From an uncultured Bergeyella sp. (GTDB lineage: Bacteria > Bacteroidota > Bacteroidia > Flavobacteriales > Weeksellaceae), in assembly GCA_916710115.1 (NCBI GenBank), contig CAKAOY010000002.1, positions 1 to 27,394 of the forward strand: a stretch of 27,394 nt of DNA, written 5' to 3'. The position numbers and the translations under genes are program-made. Of the stretch, positions 7,250-15,623 are shown one piece after another. Numbering within the stretch: position 1 is the first letter of the stretch; every line of letters starts with the position of its first letter. The notes beneath the pieces were generated by a model. That model worked only from the letters and a program-made list of their open reading frames with translations. It did no database searches and was not told where the DNA came from.

Positions 7250-8482
7250 TTAAAATGGATTATAGCTAAGTCCTAGACCAAAATAAAAGGCATTTCCTTT
7301 AGCTTGTCCATAAAACTGATTATATGCATTGGCTACATTTCTCGGTTGAAGGAAAGAATATCCCCCTGCGACATCTACTCCAAAGTGACTAAATTTGTAC
7401 CCGAAACCTGCCGTAATAACCTGATTATCAAACGATGGAGTTTCTGGAATAAAGTTAGCATCATCATAAGGAGACTCATCAAAATAATAACCTAGGCGAC
7501 CTGCAAGTTTATTGGTGAGTTTATACTCTGTACCCACTCTCCAAGTTTGTGTATTCTTGAAATTCTTCGGAGTGGTAAGAATCGTAGCATCTGTTTGATT
7601 ACCAAGCAGTGCCTTATCAAAATCTAGTGTCAATTCATCATATCTTGACCAACCAGTATAATTAAAATCTGCGGAAACAGACCATCTCGGTGTGATTTTA
7701 TAGGTTGCCCCAATCGTATATTCATCTACCAAAGGAAGTGTTGCCTTGAATCGGTCTTGTCCATTAGCATCTAATTGTAAAGTAGAAAACACTGCCTTGG
7801 AGGCATTTACCGTTATTTTCCCATTTTTTGCTTCAATATCCACTGGCGAACGATAGGCCACACTTACATCTAATTTTTCATTAGGCTTAAAGTAAAAACC
7901 AAGCGAGAAACCTTGTCCCGAAGCTTCCTTATCTTTGATATTGACTTTACCTCCGAGCTTACTCACTGCCTTATCCCAATTCACTTCACCTTTGGCATAA
8001 ATATAACTACCCCCCAAAGATACCCAATCTGCCAACTTCACGGATACCATCGGCTGGAAGAAAAAGGATTTCAGTTGCATTTTTTGGACTATCTCCTGCC
8101 CTGCCCATTGGTTACCCCAATCTACCGTGCTACCAAAAGGTGTCGTAAAACTGAATCCCACAGATACATCTTTGCTCACTTTATAGGCTGCCGCAGCATA
8201 AATTGGTGTTCCTATTGGGCTATTAGTATCATAAGACTCCAATGTCATCGGATTTTGATAAGTAATATTACTTACCACACCAAATCCACCGGCTACGATG
8301 CTCAGCTTATTCGGTATGAACGAAATACCCGCTGGATTGAAAAATGCCACACTAGCATCTTCCGTATGTGCAGAAGTATGTGCTTGTGCCAATTGCTTTA
8401 CACCTTGCAATGACACGCGAAAACCTCCCGCAAAAACCATTGCTCCTACCAATAAGGATGCTGTAACGAATAATCTTTTCAT
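7250..8482 (-). CDS. OmpP1/FadL/TodX-family outer-membrane transporter
   Basis: The 410-residue barrel has a signal peptide cleaved around residue 18 (LLVGAMVFA/GGF). The conserved N-terminal segment of FadL relatives follows: GVKQLAQAHTSAHTEDASVAFFNPAGISFI, shown here by its NPA motif near residues 49-51. The family moves long-chain fatty acids or other hydrophobic molecules across the outer membrane through a lateral opening. The C-terminus (FYFGLGLSYNPF) ends in Phe as expected of a barrel. It is the first gene of a two-gene unit with the SGNH hydrolase and is preceded by a -7 box at 8512-8505, giving a leader of about 20 nt. The exact ligand cannot be told from sequence. Confidence 0.92.
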   Translation of the reverse strand: MKRLFVTASLLVGAMVFAGGFRVSLQGVKQLAQAHTSAHTEDASVAFFNPAGISFIPNKLSIVAGGFGVVSNITYQNPMTLESYDTNSPIGTPIYAAAAYKVSKDVSVGFSFTTPFGSTVDWGNQWAGQEIVQKMQLKSFFFQPMVSVKLADWVSLGGSYIYAKGEVNWDKAVSKLGGKVNIKDKEASGQGFSLGFYFKPNEKLDVSVAYRSPVDIEAKNGKITVNASKAVFSTLQLDANGQDRFKATLPLVDEYTIGATYKITPRWSVSADFNYTGWSRYDELTLDFDKALLGNQTDATILTTPKNFKNTQTWRVGTEYKLTNKLAGRLGYYFDESPYDDANFIPETPSFDNQVITAGFGYKFSHFGVDVAGGYSFLQPRNVANAYNQFYGQAKGNAFYFGLGLSYNPF

Positions 8483-8504
8483 TTTTAATTTTAAAATTGA
8501 ACGC

Positions 8505-8512
8505 CAAAGGTA
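8505..8512 (-). promoter_or_regulatory. -7 box TACCTTTG for the FadL gene
   Basis: The minus-strand octamer matches TAnnTTTG and ends 22 bp before the ATG at 8482. No convincing -33 element is visible. Confidence 0.5.
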
Positions 8513-8767
8513 AATATTTTTATATTAAATATCCTAAAAATTATTAAACATTTTTAAAAATTATCATATTGTTTAATATATTTAAATTTATATTAATATC
8601 TAATTACCAACTATATAGAATCATTATTTTTAATAAAAATATTTTTAAGTTTAATATTAAACATTATTAAATATCTTATCAATTTTCTCCTTAAAATATT
8701 AATCTATAAACATACTCCTTTTTATTCCTACAAAATATTTTTCACTGCCATTTTGTCCTTTTTTTCA

Positions 8768-8775
8768 TATCTTTG
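8768..8775 (+). promoter_or_regulatory. -7 box TATCTTTG for miaB
   Basis: The octamer matches TAnnTTTG and lies 30 bp before the miaB ATG. No clean TTTG is seen 19 bp upstream, although a TTTTG occurs closer at 8751-8755. Confidence 0.5.
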
Positions 8776-8805
8776 CCCCCGAAACGATTTTAATTTGAAA
8801 AAAAT

Positions 8806-10248
8806 ATGATTCAAGAAAAAAAATATATAGACGAAACGCGTCAAGGAGAGGCATATGCAACTCGTGAGAAGGTAGGAAATACAAAAAAATTATTTTTAGA
8901 AAGCTACGGCTGTCAAATGAATTTTTCTGACTCCGAAATCGTTGCATCCATATTGAGTAATATCGGCTACAATACTACCACAAATGTAGAGGAAGCCGAC
9001 CTCATCTTGCTAAATACCTGCTCCGTAAGGGAAAAGGCAGAGCAAACCGTGAGAATGAGACTCTCCCAATTTAAAAAACAAAAAGAATACAACCCAAGCC
9101 TTACCGTAGGTGTATTAGGCTGTATGGCAGAAAGACTAAAAACCAAACTACTAGAAGAAGAGCAACTCGTGGATTTGGTAGTAGGTCCAGATGCTTATAG
9201 AGACCTCCCTAATCTACTGAAAGAAACCAGCGAGGGAAGAGATGCCATCAATGTAATGTTATCCAAAGAGGAAACCTATGCCGACATCAGTCCAGTCCGC
9301 CTCGGAGGAAATGGAGTTACTGCGTTTGTAACCATCACTCGTGGATGCGACAATATGTGTACCTTCTGTATCGTGCCTTTTACCCGTGGTAGAGAGCGAA
9401 GTAGAGACCCCTACTCCATCATCAACGAATGTAAAGAACTTTGGGATAATGGATATAAAGAAATCACTCTATTAGGACAAAATGTAGATTCTTACCTCTG
9501 GTATGGTGGCGGTGCCAAAAAGGATTTTGAAAAAGCATCAGCAATGCAACAAGCAACAGCTATCCATTTCGCAGAACTTCTGGAAATGGTAGCCCAAGCT
9601 GTACCAAATATGAGAATCCGATTCGCAACTTCCAACCCACAAGATATGAGTATTGATGTCTTTAAAATGATGGCTAAATACTCTAATATCTGCAAATATG
9701 TACATCTACCCGTACAATCTGGTAGCGATAATATGCTAAAAGCAATGAACAGACAGCACACTCGCCAAGAGTATCTGGATTTGATAAAAGAAGCTAAAAA
9801 AATAGTACCCGATATTGCCTTTTCACAGGATATTATGGTCGGATTCTGTGGCGAAACAGAGGAAGACCACCAAGACACACTCTCACTAATGAGAGAAGTA
9901 GAATACGACTACGGATATATGTTTGCCTACTCCGAAAGACCAGGAACTCCTGCTCATAAAAAAATGGCTGACAATATACCTGATGATGTGAAAAAACGCC
10001 GTTTGCAGGAAGTAATAGACCTACAAGGAGAACTCTCCTCAATGAGAATGAAAGGCTATGTAGGAAAAATCCACGAAGTACTCATCGATGGAGAAAGTAA
10101 AAAAGATAAAAGCCAATGGAGAGGGCGAAACTCCCAAAATGTAGTCTGTGTGTTTGATAAACAAGAGGGACAAAAAATCGGAGATTTAGTAAATGTATTC
10201 ATCCACGACAGCACACAAGGGACTTTGATTGGAAGATTCGTAGAATAA
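8806..10248 (+). CDS. miaB: tRNA-2-methylthio-N6-dimethylallyladenosine synthase MiaB
   Basis: The 480-residue radical-SAM methylthiotransferase adds the 2-methylthio group to i6A37 of tRNAs that read UNN codons. The N-terminal UPF0004 domain supplies auxiliary-cluster cysteines Cys36 (ESYGCQMNF), Cys72 (LNTCSVREKAE) and Cys106 (VLGCMAER). The radical-SAM cluster is CxxxCxxC at Cys181, Cys185 and Cys188 (TRGCDNMCTFCIVPF). A TRAM RNA-binding domain fills about residues 415-480. Length and all key residues are those of an intact MiaB. The roughly 27-residue N-terminal extension before the first strand is common in Bacteroidota. It heads a run of same-strand genes, but 177 bp separate it from the next. 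Confidence 0.97.
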   Translation: MIQEKKYIDETRQGEAYATREKVGNTKKLFLESYGCQMNFSDSEIVASILSNIGYNTTTNVEEADLILLNTCSVREKAEQTVRMRLSQFKKQKEYNPSLTVGVLGCMAERLKTKLLEEEQLVDLVVGPDAYRDLPNLLKETSEGRDAINVMLSKEETYADISPVRLGGNGVTAFVTITRGCDNMCTFCIVPFTRGRERSRDPYSIINECKELWDNGYKEITLLGQNVDSYLWYGGGAKKDFEKASAMQQATAIHFAELLEMVAQAVPNMRIRFATSNPQDMSIDVFKMMAKYSNICKYVHLPVQSGSDNMLKAMNRQHTRQEYLDLIKEAKKIVPDIAFSQDIMVGFCGETEEDHQDTLSLMREVEYDYGYMFAYSERPGTPAHKKMADNIPDDVKKRRLQEVIDLQGELSSMRMKGYVGKIHEVLIDGESKKDKSQWRGRNSQNVVCVFDKQEGQKIGDLVNVFIHDSTQGTLIGRFVE

Positions 10249-10425
10249 TATAAAAAACTCTATGCAAAAATCTTATGTCAGATAGATAAAAATACGAAAA
10301 GCTTTGACAATTTAAATGGTAAATTATAAAATAAATATGTTGCTTTCATTTGGCGACAATGTTATTTTAAATAATTACAAAATCTTTATATAGGATTCAA
10401 ACACAAAATATTAGCAATATAAATT

Positions 10426-11703
10426 ATGAGCAACCTACAAGACATTAAAGCCCGTTTTGGGATTATCGGAAACTATCCCCTTCTCAATAGAGCATTGGAG
10501 AGAGCCGTGCAGGTAGCACCTACGGATATTTCCGTACTCGTCATCGGAGAAAGTGGTGTAGGTAAGGAATCTATACCAAAGATAATCCACGCCGAAAGCC
10601 GTAGGAAACACCAACCTTATATCGTGGTCAATTGCGGTGCTATTCCCGAAGGAACGATTGATTCCGAATTATTTGGACACGAAAAGGGTGCCTTTACAGG
10701 AGCAACCAGCACCAGAAAAGGTTATTTTGAAATGGCCGATGGCGGGACGATATTCCTTGACGAAGTGGGAGAACTTCCTCTACAAACCCAAGTGAGACTA
10801 CTCAGAGTATTAGAAAGTGGCGACTTTATGAAAGTAGGTTCATCACAAATTCAGAAGACTAATGTAAGAATTATTGCTGCTACGAATGTGGATATGATGC
10901 AGGCCATCAGCAATGGGCGTTTCCGTGAAGATTTATACTATCGTCTTAACACTGTACAGATAGATATGCCTCCCCTCCGCGAAAGAAAGGGGGATATTCA
11001 TCTTCTTTTCAGAAAATTTGCCAGAGATTTCGCCGAAAAATACCGAATGCCCGAAATAGAGCTCACAGAAGATGCTATAAGGTATTTAGAAACCTACCCA
11101 TTCCCAGGGAATATCCGACAACTGCGAAATCTCGTGGAACAAATAACCGTAGTAGAATCCGAGAGAAGAATTTCTACCCAAAAACTAATGGAATTCATCC
11201 CTACTAATCATCAATTACCGAGTATTGCCAACCGACCTAAAAATTCTATGGGTACCGATTTCAATTCCGAAAGAGAAATTATGTATAAAATCCTTTTTGA
11301 TATGAAAAACGACCTCAACGACTTAAAGGCGCTCACCTCGGAACTTATCAAAAATAGAGACAATAATACCTTCTCTAACCAAGAAAAAGACCTCATTAGT
11401 AGAATCTACACGAACGACCAAAACATCAACCCAAATTCGTTGTTGTATTTTGAACAACCACCTATCCAGACACCTACCATCATCACCCCAATTGATGACG
11501 AGTATGATAAAAATTTCACTACCGTAGATATAGATATTGAAGACCATCAAAATGATAATTCTCTATCCTTAGTAAATAACGAAAAGGAACTAATTATCAA
11601 AGCATTAGAAAAGCATAACGGACGAAGAAATAAAGCTGCCGACGAACTGGGCATCTCCCAAAGAACGCTCTACCGAAAAATAAAGCAATTTGATTTGGAA
11701 TAA
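10426..11703 (+). CDS. Sigma54-interacting Fis-family transcriptional activator without receiver domain
   Basis: The 425-residue protein starts directly with an AAA+ sigma54-interaction domain. Walker A is GESGVGKE at 41-48, the sigma54-contacting GAFTGA loop is at 88-93, Walker B is TIFLDE at 108-113, and the arginine-finger segment is FREDLYYRL at 166-174. A Fis-type helix-turn-helix ends the protein (ALEKHNGRRNKAADELGISQRTLYRKI, about residues 394-420). Between them lies a poorly conserved linker of about 120 residues. There is no N-terminal receiver, PAS or GAF domain, so control must come from expression level, oligomerisation or a partner. It lies 30 nt upstream of lptE. This gene order, sigma54 activator then LptE, recurs in flavobacteria, but its targets are not shown by the sequence. 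Confidence 0.93.
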   Translation: MSNLQDIKARFGIIGNYPLLNRALERAVQVAPTDISVLVIGESGVGKESIPKIIHAESRRKHQPYIVVNCGAIPEGTIDSELFGHEKGAFTGATSTRKGYFEMADGGTIFLDEVGELPLQTQVRLLRVLESGDFMKVGSSQIQKTNVRIIAATNVDMMQAISNGRFREDLYYRLNTVQIDMPPLRERKGDIHLLFRKFARDFAEKYRMPEIELTEDAIRYLETYPFPGNIRQLRNLVEQITVVESERRISTQKLMEFIPTNHQLPSIANRPKNSMGTDFNSEREIMYKILFDMKNDLNDLKALTSELIKNRDNNTFSNQEKDLISRIYTNDQNINPNSLLYFEQPPIQTPTIITPIDDEYDKNFTTVDIDIEDHQNDNSLSLVNNEKELIIKALEKHNGRRNKAADELGISQRTLYRKIKQFDLE

Positions 11704-11733
11704 AACATCCCAACTTAAAACCATATATAAAAT

Positions 11734-12255
11734 ATGATAAAATATTTATACATCATACTGCTTAGTGGGCTACTACACTCTTGTTACACCTTCACGGGGG
11801 CTTCTCTTGATAAGAATGTTAAAACCATACAAATCAATGAGTTTATGGACAACTCACCACTGAAAAATCCAACATTAGCTCAACGATTTTCTATTGACAT
11901 TCAAAATAGATTTTTGCAAAGAACTACCCTAAAAGGCACCAAAAATAACCCCGATATTTTGATTGAAGGCGAAATTGTAGAATATACCCCAACAATGCCA
12001 GTCTCTGTATCTTCCAATGCTATCACAAATAACACTGGAGGACTGATACAAACTTCCCAAAACAAAATGGTTATACGAATAAAAGTCCATTACGAAAACA
12101 AAATTGAACCTCAGAAAAATTTTGATAGAACCTATTCCGACGAGGCTGTATATAGTAGCGAACTAAGTATCAACCAAATAGAAGACGAACAAACAAAAAT
12201 CGTCATAGATCGAATTATTAATAAAATTTTTAACGATATAATAGCCGACTGGTAA
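11734..12255 (+). CDS. LptE-family LPS-assembly lipoprotein
   Basis: The 173-residue lipoprotein has a signal ending in LLSGLLHSC, with Cys17 as the lipidated residue. The mature domain begins YTFTGASLDKNVKTIQINEF and continues through the AQRFSIDIQNRFLQRTT and LIEGEIVEYTPTMPVSVSS segments, the pattern of the Bacteroidota LptE family. LptE plugs the LptD barrel in the outer membrane and helps insert lipopolysaccharide at the surface. Size is typical. It overlaps functionally with the envelope theme of its neighbours and lies 2 nt before the next ATG, so the two are almost certainly co-transcribed and possibly translationally coupled. Confidence 0.88.
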   Translation: MIKYLYIILLSGLLHSCYTFTGASLDKNVKTIQINEFMDNSPLKNPTLAQRFSIDIQNRFLQRTTLKGTKNNPDILIEGEIVEYTPTMPVSVSSNAITNNTGGLIQTSQNKMVIRIKVHYENKIEPQKNFDRTYSDEAVYSSELSINQIEDEQTKIVIDRIINKIFNDIIADW

Positions 12256-12257
12256 CA

Positions 12258-13472
12258 ATGATACAAGAACGAATTTTAGACCTGTTTAAAAAACCTCAAT
12301 CCATACAATACGAAGACCTAGCTCTCCTACAAATGGAAATCTCCAAATATCCATTTATGCAGAGTCTCCGTGCTATTTATCTATATGGTAATCAAGTATT
12401 TAATGATGAAAATTACCCTAATTGCCTTAGTCAAACAGCAGCCTATACTACTGATAAAAAGATTTTGTATCAATTTATCCAGAAAACAACTATTGTAGAA
12501 GAAAATCAACCTACTGATAATCAACATGTTGAAAATATACAATTAGAAACCGAAAATGAGGAAACAACTACCATAGAAGAAAACCAACACACTGATAATC
12601 AATATATTGAAAATATACAACTAGAAACTGAAAATGAGGAAACAACTATCATAGAAGAAAACCAACACACTGATAATCAACATATTGAAAATATACAACT
12701 AGAAACCGAAAATGAGGAAACAACTATCATAGAAGAAAACCAACACACTGATAATCAATATATTGAAAACAAAAAAAAGGAAGAGGAAAAACTCAATTAT
12801 TCCATCAATTTTGATAATCAATCTGATGATATTCTGCCTAAAATTAAAAATATTCCTCAAAAAAAATCAGAATACATACCAAATAACCCAACCCACAACA
12901 AACACGAAGAGGAAATAAAAAAACTTATCGCCGAAGTTGAGGCCAAAATAGCTCACAAAAGAGCTGAACAACAAAAATTAAAACAAGAAGCATCTGCAAA
13001 TACCACTACCCCAAAAGTAGAGGAACCAATCTCTAATGTTCCTCATTTTGTAAATACTTGGCAATATTGGCTTAATACTGAAAAACCATCTATAAAAACA
13101 GATGAAAAAATTCAATCTACCATAATACCAAATAACGACCCCTCTACTGAGGATATAAAAAAGACTGACGAAAATATACATATTGAGGATGTTAAAATAA
13201 AAACAATAAATACCTTTATTGAAAATAATCCTAAAATACAACGACTAAAAACAGACACAGAATACACTCCAAAAGAAAAAAGCGACGATATATCTCATCT
13301 AATGACGGAGACTCTTGCCAACCTATATTTTGAGCAAAGACTATACGCGAAAGCGATTCAAGCATATAAAATATTATCCGAAAAATCCCCTGAAAAAAAG
13401 GAAACTTTTGAGGCTCGTATCACGATGATAAAAGCTATGAGAGAACAAAAATTACTGAATAACGGAAAATAA
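12258..13472 (+). CDS. TPR-containing protein with internal 26-residue tandem repeats
   Basis: The 404-residue protein has three parts. The N-terminal 80 residues form a helical, conserved-looking block (MIQERILDLFKKPQSIQYED, YPFMQSLRAIYLYG). A highly acidic, Glu/Asn/Thr-rich linker follows, containing 3.5 copies of a 26-residue repeat (EENQHTDNQYIENIQLETEN...) at about residues 81-171, then a Lys/Glu-rich helical stretch (EEEIKKLIAEVEAKIAHKRAEQQ). The C-terminal part has a TPR-like helix pair (LMTETLANLYFEQRLYAKAIQAYKILSEKSP). No signal peptide is visible, so it is probably cytoplasmic. It follows lptE by 2 nt. In related flavobacteria an equivalent TPR protein tends to follow lptE; its role is unknown. 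Confidence 0.75.
   Translation: MIQERILDLFKKPQSIQYEDLALLQMEISKYPFMQSLRAIYLYGNQVFNDENYPNCLSQTAAYTTDKKILYQFIQKTTIVEENQPTDNQHVENIQLETENEETTTIEENQHTDNQYIENIQLETENEETTIIEENQHTDNQHIENIQLETENEETTIIEENQHTDNQYIENKKKEEEKLNYSINFDNQSDDILPKIKNIPQKKSEYIPNNPTHNKHEEEIKKLIAEVEAKIAHKRAEQQKLKQEASANTTTPKVEEPISNVPHFVNTWQYWLNTEKPSIKTDEKIQSTIIPNNDPSTEDIKKTDENIHIEDVKIKTINTFIENNPKIQRLKTDTEYTPKEKSDDISHLMTETLANLYFEQRLYAKAIQAYKILSEKSPEKKETFEARITMIKAMREQKLLNNGK
12498..12770 (+). repeat. 78-bp in-frame tandem repeat, 3.5 copies
   Basis: Copies begin at 12498, 12576, 12654 and 12732, the last being partial. Each encodes 26 residues and keeps the reading frame. Copies 1 and 3 share CAACAT and ACCGAA variants, while copies 2 and 4 share CAATAT, so the array looks like a duplicated pair of units. 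Confidence 0.92.
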
Positions 13473-13547
13473 AATGATATAAATATTTAACCTATTTCTA
13501 TTTTTATTATCTAATAATTAATACATAATTTATCTAAATAAAAATTG

Positions 13548-13555
13548 TATATTTG
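13548..13555 (+). promoter_or_regulatory. -7 box TATATTTG for the ankyrin/DUF2271 operon
   Basis: The octamer matches TAnnTTTG, followed by the GCCGC context often seen after such boxes. It lies 45 bp before the ATG at 13601 and separates this pair from the lptE operon. Confidence 0.5.
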
Positions 13556-13600
13556 CCGCTGAAAAATAAAAATTATAGAACCTTAAATATTTATATCACT

Positions 13601-15079
13601 ATGAAAAAAATTATATTTTCTATTTTACTTTGTTCGGTATTTTATATGAATGCTCAACAAAAATCTTTGTTAGAAAGTCAAGATTTTTGGAAATCTAAGC
13701 CAACTCTTCAACAGGTAAAAGCGGAAGTTGATAAAGGGGTTGATTTCAAAAATGTAGGATTCGATGACCCTATACTCAAAGCTATTTTAGAGAAAGCAGA
13801 CTCGGATATTATTAATTATTTAATAAACCTACCAAGTGTAGATTTAGAAAAAAAACTCTTCCACGATAGAACTTATCTACATTTTGCAACAAATGAGGGA
13901 CTTACAAATGTTGTAGCAAATCTCATTAAAAAAGGTTCTAATATAAATGCCTTAGATGATAAAGGGTTCACACCGCTTGTTTTCGCCTCTTTAGGCGGAA
14001 AACTCACGCCAGAAATTGTAGATATTTTTGCTAAAAACGGGATTGATCTCACTCAAAAATACAAAAGTTTTGGGAACGCAAATCTATTACTTTTAGCTAT
14101 CGGACACGACAAGGGGTTAAAAATAACGGATTATCTCATCAAAAAAGGACTTACACTTAATAGCAAAGACGATGAAGGGAGAGGCGTATTTTATTATGCT
14201 TCATTAGTTGGTAATAACCTTGACAACTTAAAAGAATTGGTAAAAAGAGGAGTAAAATATGATAACTCCGCACTTCTGGCTGTAGCCCAAGGAGCACACA
14301 AGGTAACCAATGGTTTAGCAGCATATCAATACTTAATAGACACTTTGAAACTTAACCCAAAAATCACATCTCCTGAGGGAGAAACATTGCTTCATTTTGT
14401 GGCAAAAAAAGCCAATCAAGATGATGTAATAACCTATCTAATTGCTAAAGGTGTGGATGCTAAAAAGGCAGACAAATTCGGAAATACACCATTTCTATTG
14501 GCTTGTAGTGGCAAGAGTGTAAATGCTGTAAAATATTTACTACCTTTCGTGGAAAACATCAATGAAGCCAATCGTGATGGAGAGACAGCCATCATTAATG
14601 CAGTGAAATATTCTAACGCTGATGTTGTTGAATACCTCATCAATAATGGTGCCAGCCTAAATGCTACCAACAAAAAAGGAAACAATCTTGTTTATATTTT
14701 AATAGAGGCCTATCATCCTCGAAAAAACGGAAAAGAGTTTGATGGAAAACTCAAATTATTACAAAAAAAAGGTATAGATTTCTCTAAAAAGTTAGCAGAT
14801 GGAAGCACGATTTACCATCTTATAGCTACGAAAAATGATTCGGAATTATTCAAAAAAGTAGAAAACATCAATGTCGATATTAATGCTAAAAACAATGATG
14901 GACTCACTGCTCTTCACAAAGCTATTTTAGTTGCCAAAGATGATACTATTCTTAAATACCTCATCTCTCGTGGGGCAGATAAAACCATCAAAACAGACCT
15001 TGATGAAACTGCTTACGATTTGGCAAAAGATAACGAAATGCTTAGAAAAAATAATATAAATATTGATTTTTTAAAATAA
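13601..15079 (+). CDS. Exported ankyrin-repeat protein
   Basis: I choose the ATG at 13601 because it opens a proper signal peptide (MKKIIFSILLCSVFYMNAQQ). An in-frame TTG further upstream lies inside the promoter box. The 492-residue product is mostly ankyrin repeats, recognised by recurring DKGFTPLVFAS, DKFGNTPFLLAC, RDGETAIINAVKYSN and NDGLTALHKAIL segments, each followed by helices with leucines and GA/GV turns (YLINNGASLN, YLISRGADKTI). About ten repeats can be counted, some degenerate. Ankyrin arrays bind other proteins. With a signal peptide this one works in the periplasm or at the surface. The DUF2271 gene follows 9 nt later, so the two probably form one functional unit. The partner is unknown. 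Confidence 0.88.
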   Translation: MKKIIFSILLCSVFYMNAQQKSLLESQDFWKSKPTLQQVKAEVDKGVDFKNVGFDDPILKAILEKADSDIINYLINLPSVDLEKKLFHDRTYLHFATNEGLTNVVANLIKKGSNINALDDKGFTPLVFASLGGKLTPEIVDIFAKNGIDLTQKYKSFGNANLLLLAIGHDKGLKITDYLIKKGLTLNSKDDEGRGVFYYASLVGNNLDNLKELVKRGVKYDNSALLAVAQGAHKVTNGLAAYQYLIDTLKLNPKITSPEGETLLHFVAKKANQDDVITYLIAKGVDAKKADKFGNTPFLLACSGKSVNAVKYLLPFVENINEANRDGETAIINAVKYSNADVVEYLINNGASLNATNKKGNNLVYILIEAYHPRKNGKEFDGKLKLLQKKGIDFSKKLADGSTIYHLIATKNDSELFKKVENINVDINAKNNDGLTALHKAILVAKDDTILKYLISRGADKTIKTDLDETAYDLAKDNEMLRKNNINIDFLK

Positions 15080-15088
15080 TTACATGAT

Positions 15089-15568
15089 ATGAAATTTTTA
15101 AATTTTAACATTTTTGTATTACTTATGATGTTCTTTTGTGGATTCCAAGCGAATGCACAGAACAAGTACAAACTAATGCTACAAATGTCCAACTACGATG
15201 GCGAAGCTGCCTACCTCGTAGTATCTCTCATCAATCCAAAAGGCGAGTATGAAAAAACTTTAGCAGTGATGGGGAGCAATAAAAAATGGTATAAAACACT
15301 AAAAGAATGGCACAAGGCACAACAAAAGAAACCAGAACAATTGTCTGCCATTACAGGGGCTTCTATCAGCGGAGGTGATAGAACAACTACCATCCTAAAC
15401 CTTGATAACAATAAGTTTGACAAAGGTTATACAATACGATTAGAATCTGCTGTAGAACACGGAAAATATAATGTAGAAGACGCCGTTATACCACTAACAA
15501 CAGCCGACTTTTCTAAGAAAACAGACGGAAAAGGCTATGTGAGATTTGTAAAAATCAACAAACTTTAA
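15089..15568 (+). CDS. Exported DUF2271-family protein
   Basis: The 159-residue protein has a signal peptide (MKFLNFNIFVLLMMFFCGFQANAQ) and a compact beta-rich domain. The segments SLINPKGEYEKTLAVMGSNKKWYKTL, LSAITGASISGG and GYTIRLESAVEHGKYN match what I know of the DUF2271 family (PF10029). Family members are periplasmic and often occur next to PepSY-domain proteins and flavin transferases (ApbE), which hints at flavin or redox chemistry, but no such gene is in this window. Here the partner is the ankyrin-repeat protein 9 nt upstream. A terminator follows directly. Family assignment is from memory of the motif pattern. Confidence 0.72.
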   Translation: MKFLNFNIFVLLMMFFCGFQANAQNKYKLMLQMSNYDGEAAYLVVSLINPKGEYEKTLAVMGSNKKWYKTLKEWHKAQQKKPEQLSAITGASISGGDRTTTILNLDNNKFDKGYTIRLESAVEHGKYNVEDAVIPLTTADFSKKTDGKGYVRFVKINKL

Positions 15569-15570
15569 AA

Positions 15571-15607
15571 AAAAAAAACTCCCCACCTTTTGGTCGGGAG
15601 TTTTTTA
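15571..15607. terminator. Bidirectional intrinsic terminator, DUF2271 / OMP
   Basis: CTCCCCACC pairs with GGTCGGGAG (15579-15600) with one C-C mismatch and a TTTT loop. It is preceded by a long A-tract and followed by TTTTTT, so it works for both convergent genes. Confidence 0.88.
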
Positions 15608-15623
15608 TTGTTTTTAATTTAGA

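Larger units (their letters stand above)
8483..8805. other. AT-rich divergent intergenic region, FadL operon / miaB
   Basis: These 323 bp separate divergent genes and are very AT-rich, with repeated TTAAATATT-like words and no ORF with coding character. The recognisable content is two -7 boxes, TACCTTTG on the minus strand at 8512-8505 and TATCTTTG on the plus strand at 8768-8775. I see no RNA gene or strong hairpin. Confidence 0.6.

Noticed and set aside
7913..8413. 166-codon plus-strand open frame inside the FadL gene
   Set aside because: It lies antisense to a well-conserved barrel gene and has no recognisable motif or promoter; it is a shadow frame.
10249..10425. 177-bp gap between miaB and the sigma54 activator checked for an RNA gene or terminator
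   Set aside because: No strong hairpin, tRNA-like fold or clear TAnnTTTG box was found.
12498..12770. Tandem repeats considered as a CRISPR array
   Set aside because: Units are contiguous, 78 bp, in-frame and coding, with no unique spacers and no cas genes.
13553..13600. TTG start extending the ankyrin protein by 16 residues
   Set aside because: The TTG is part of the -7 box TATATTTG, and the ATG at 13601 opens a clean signal peptide.
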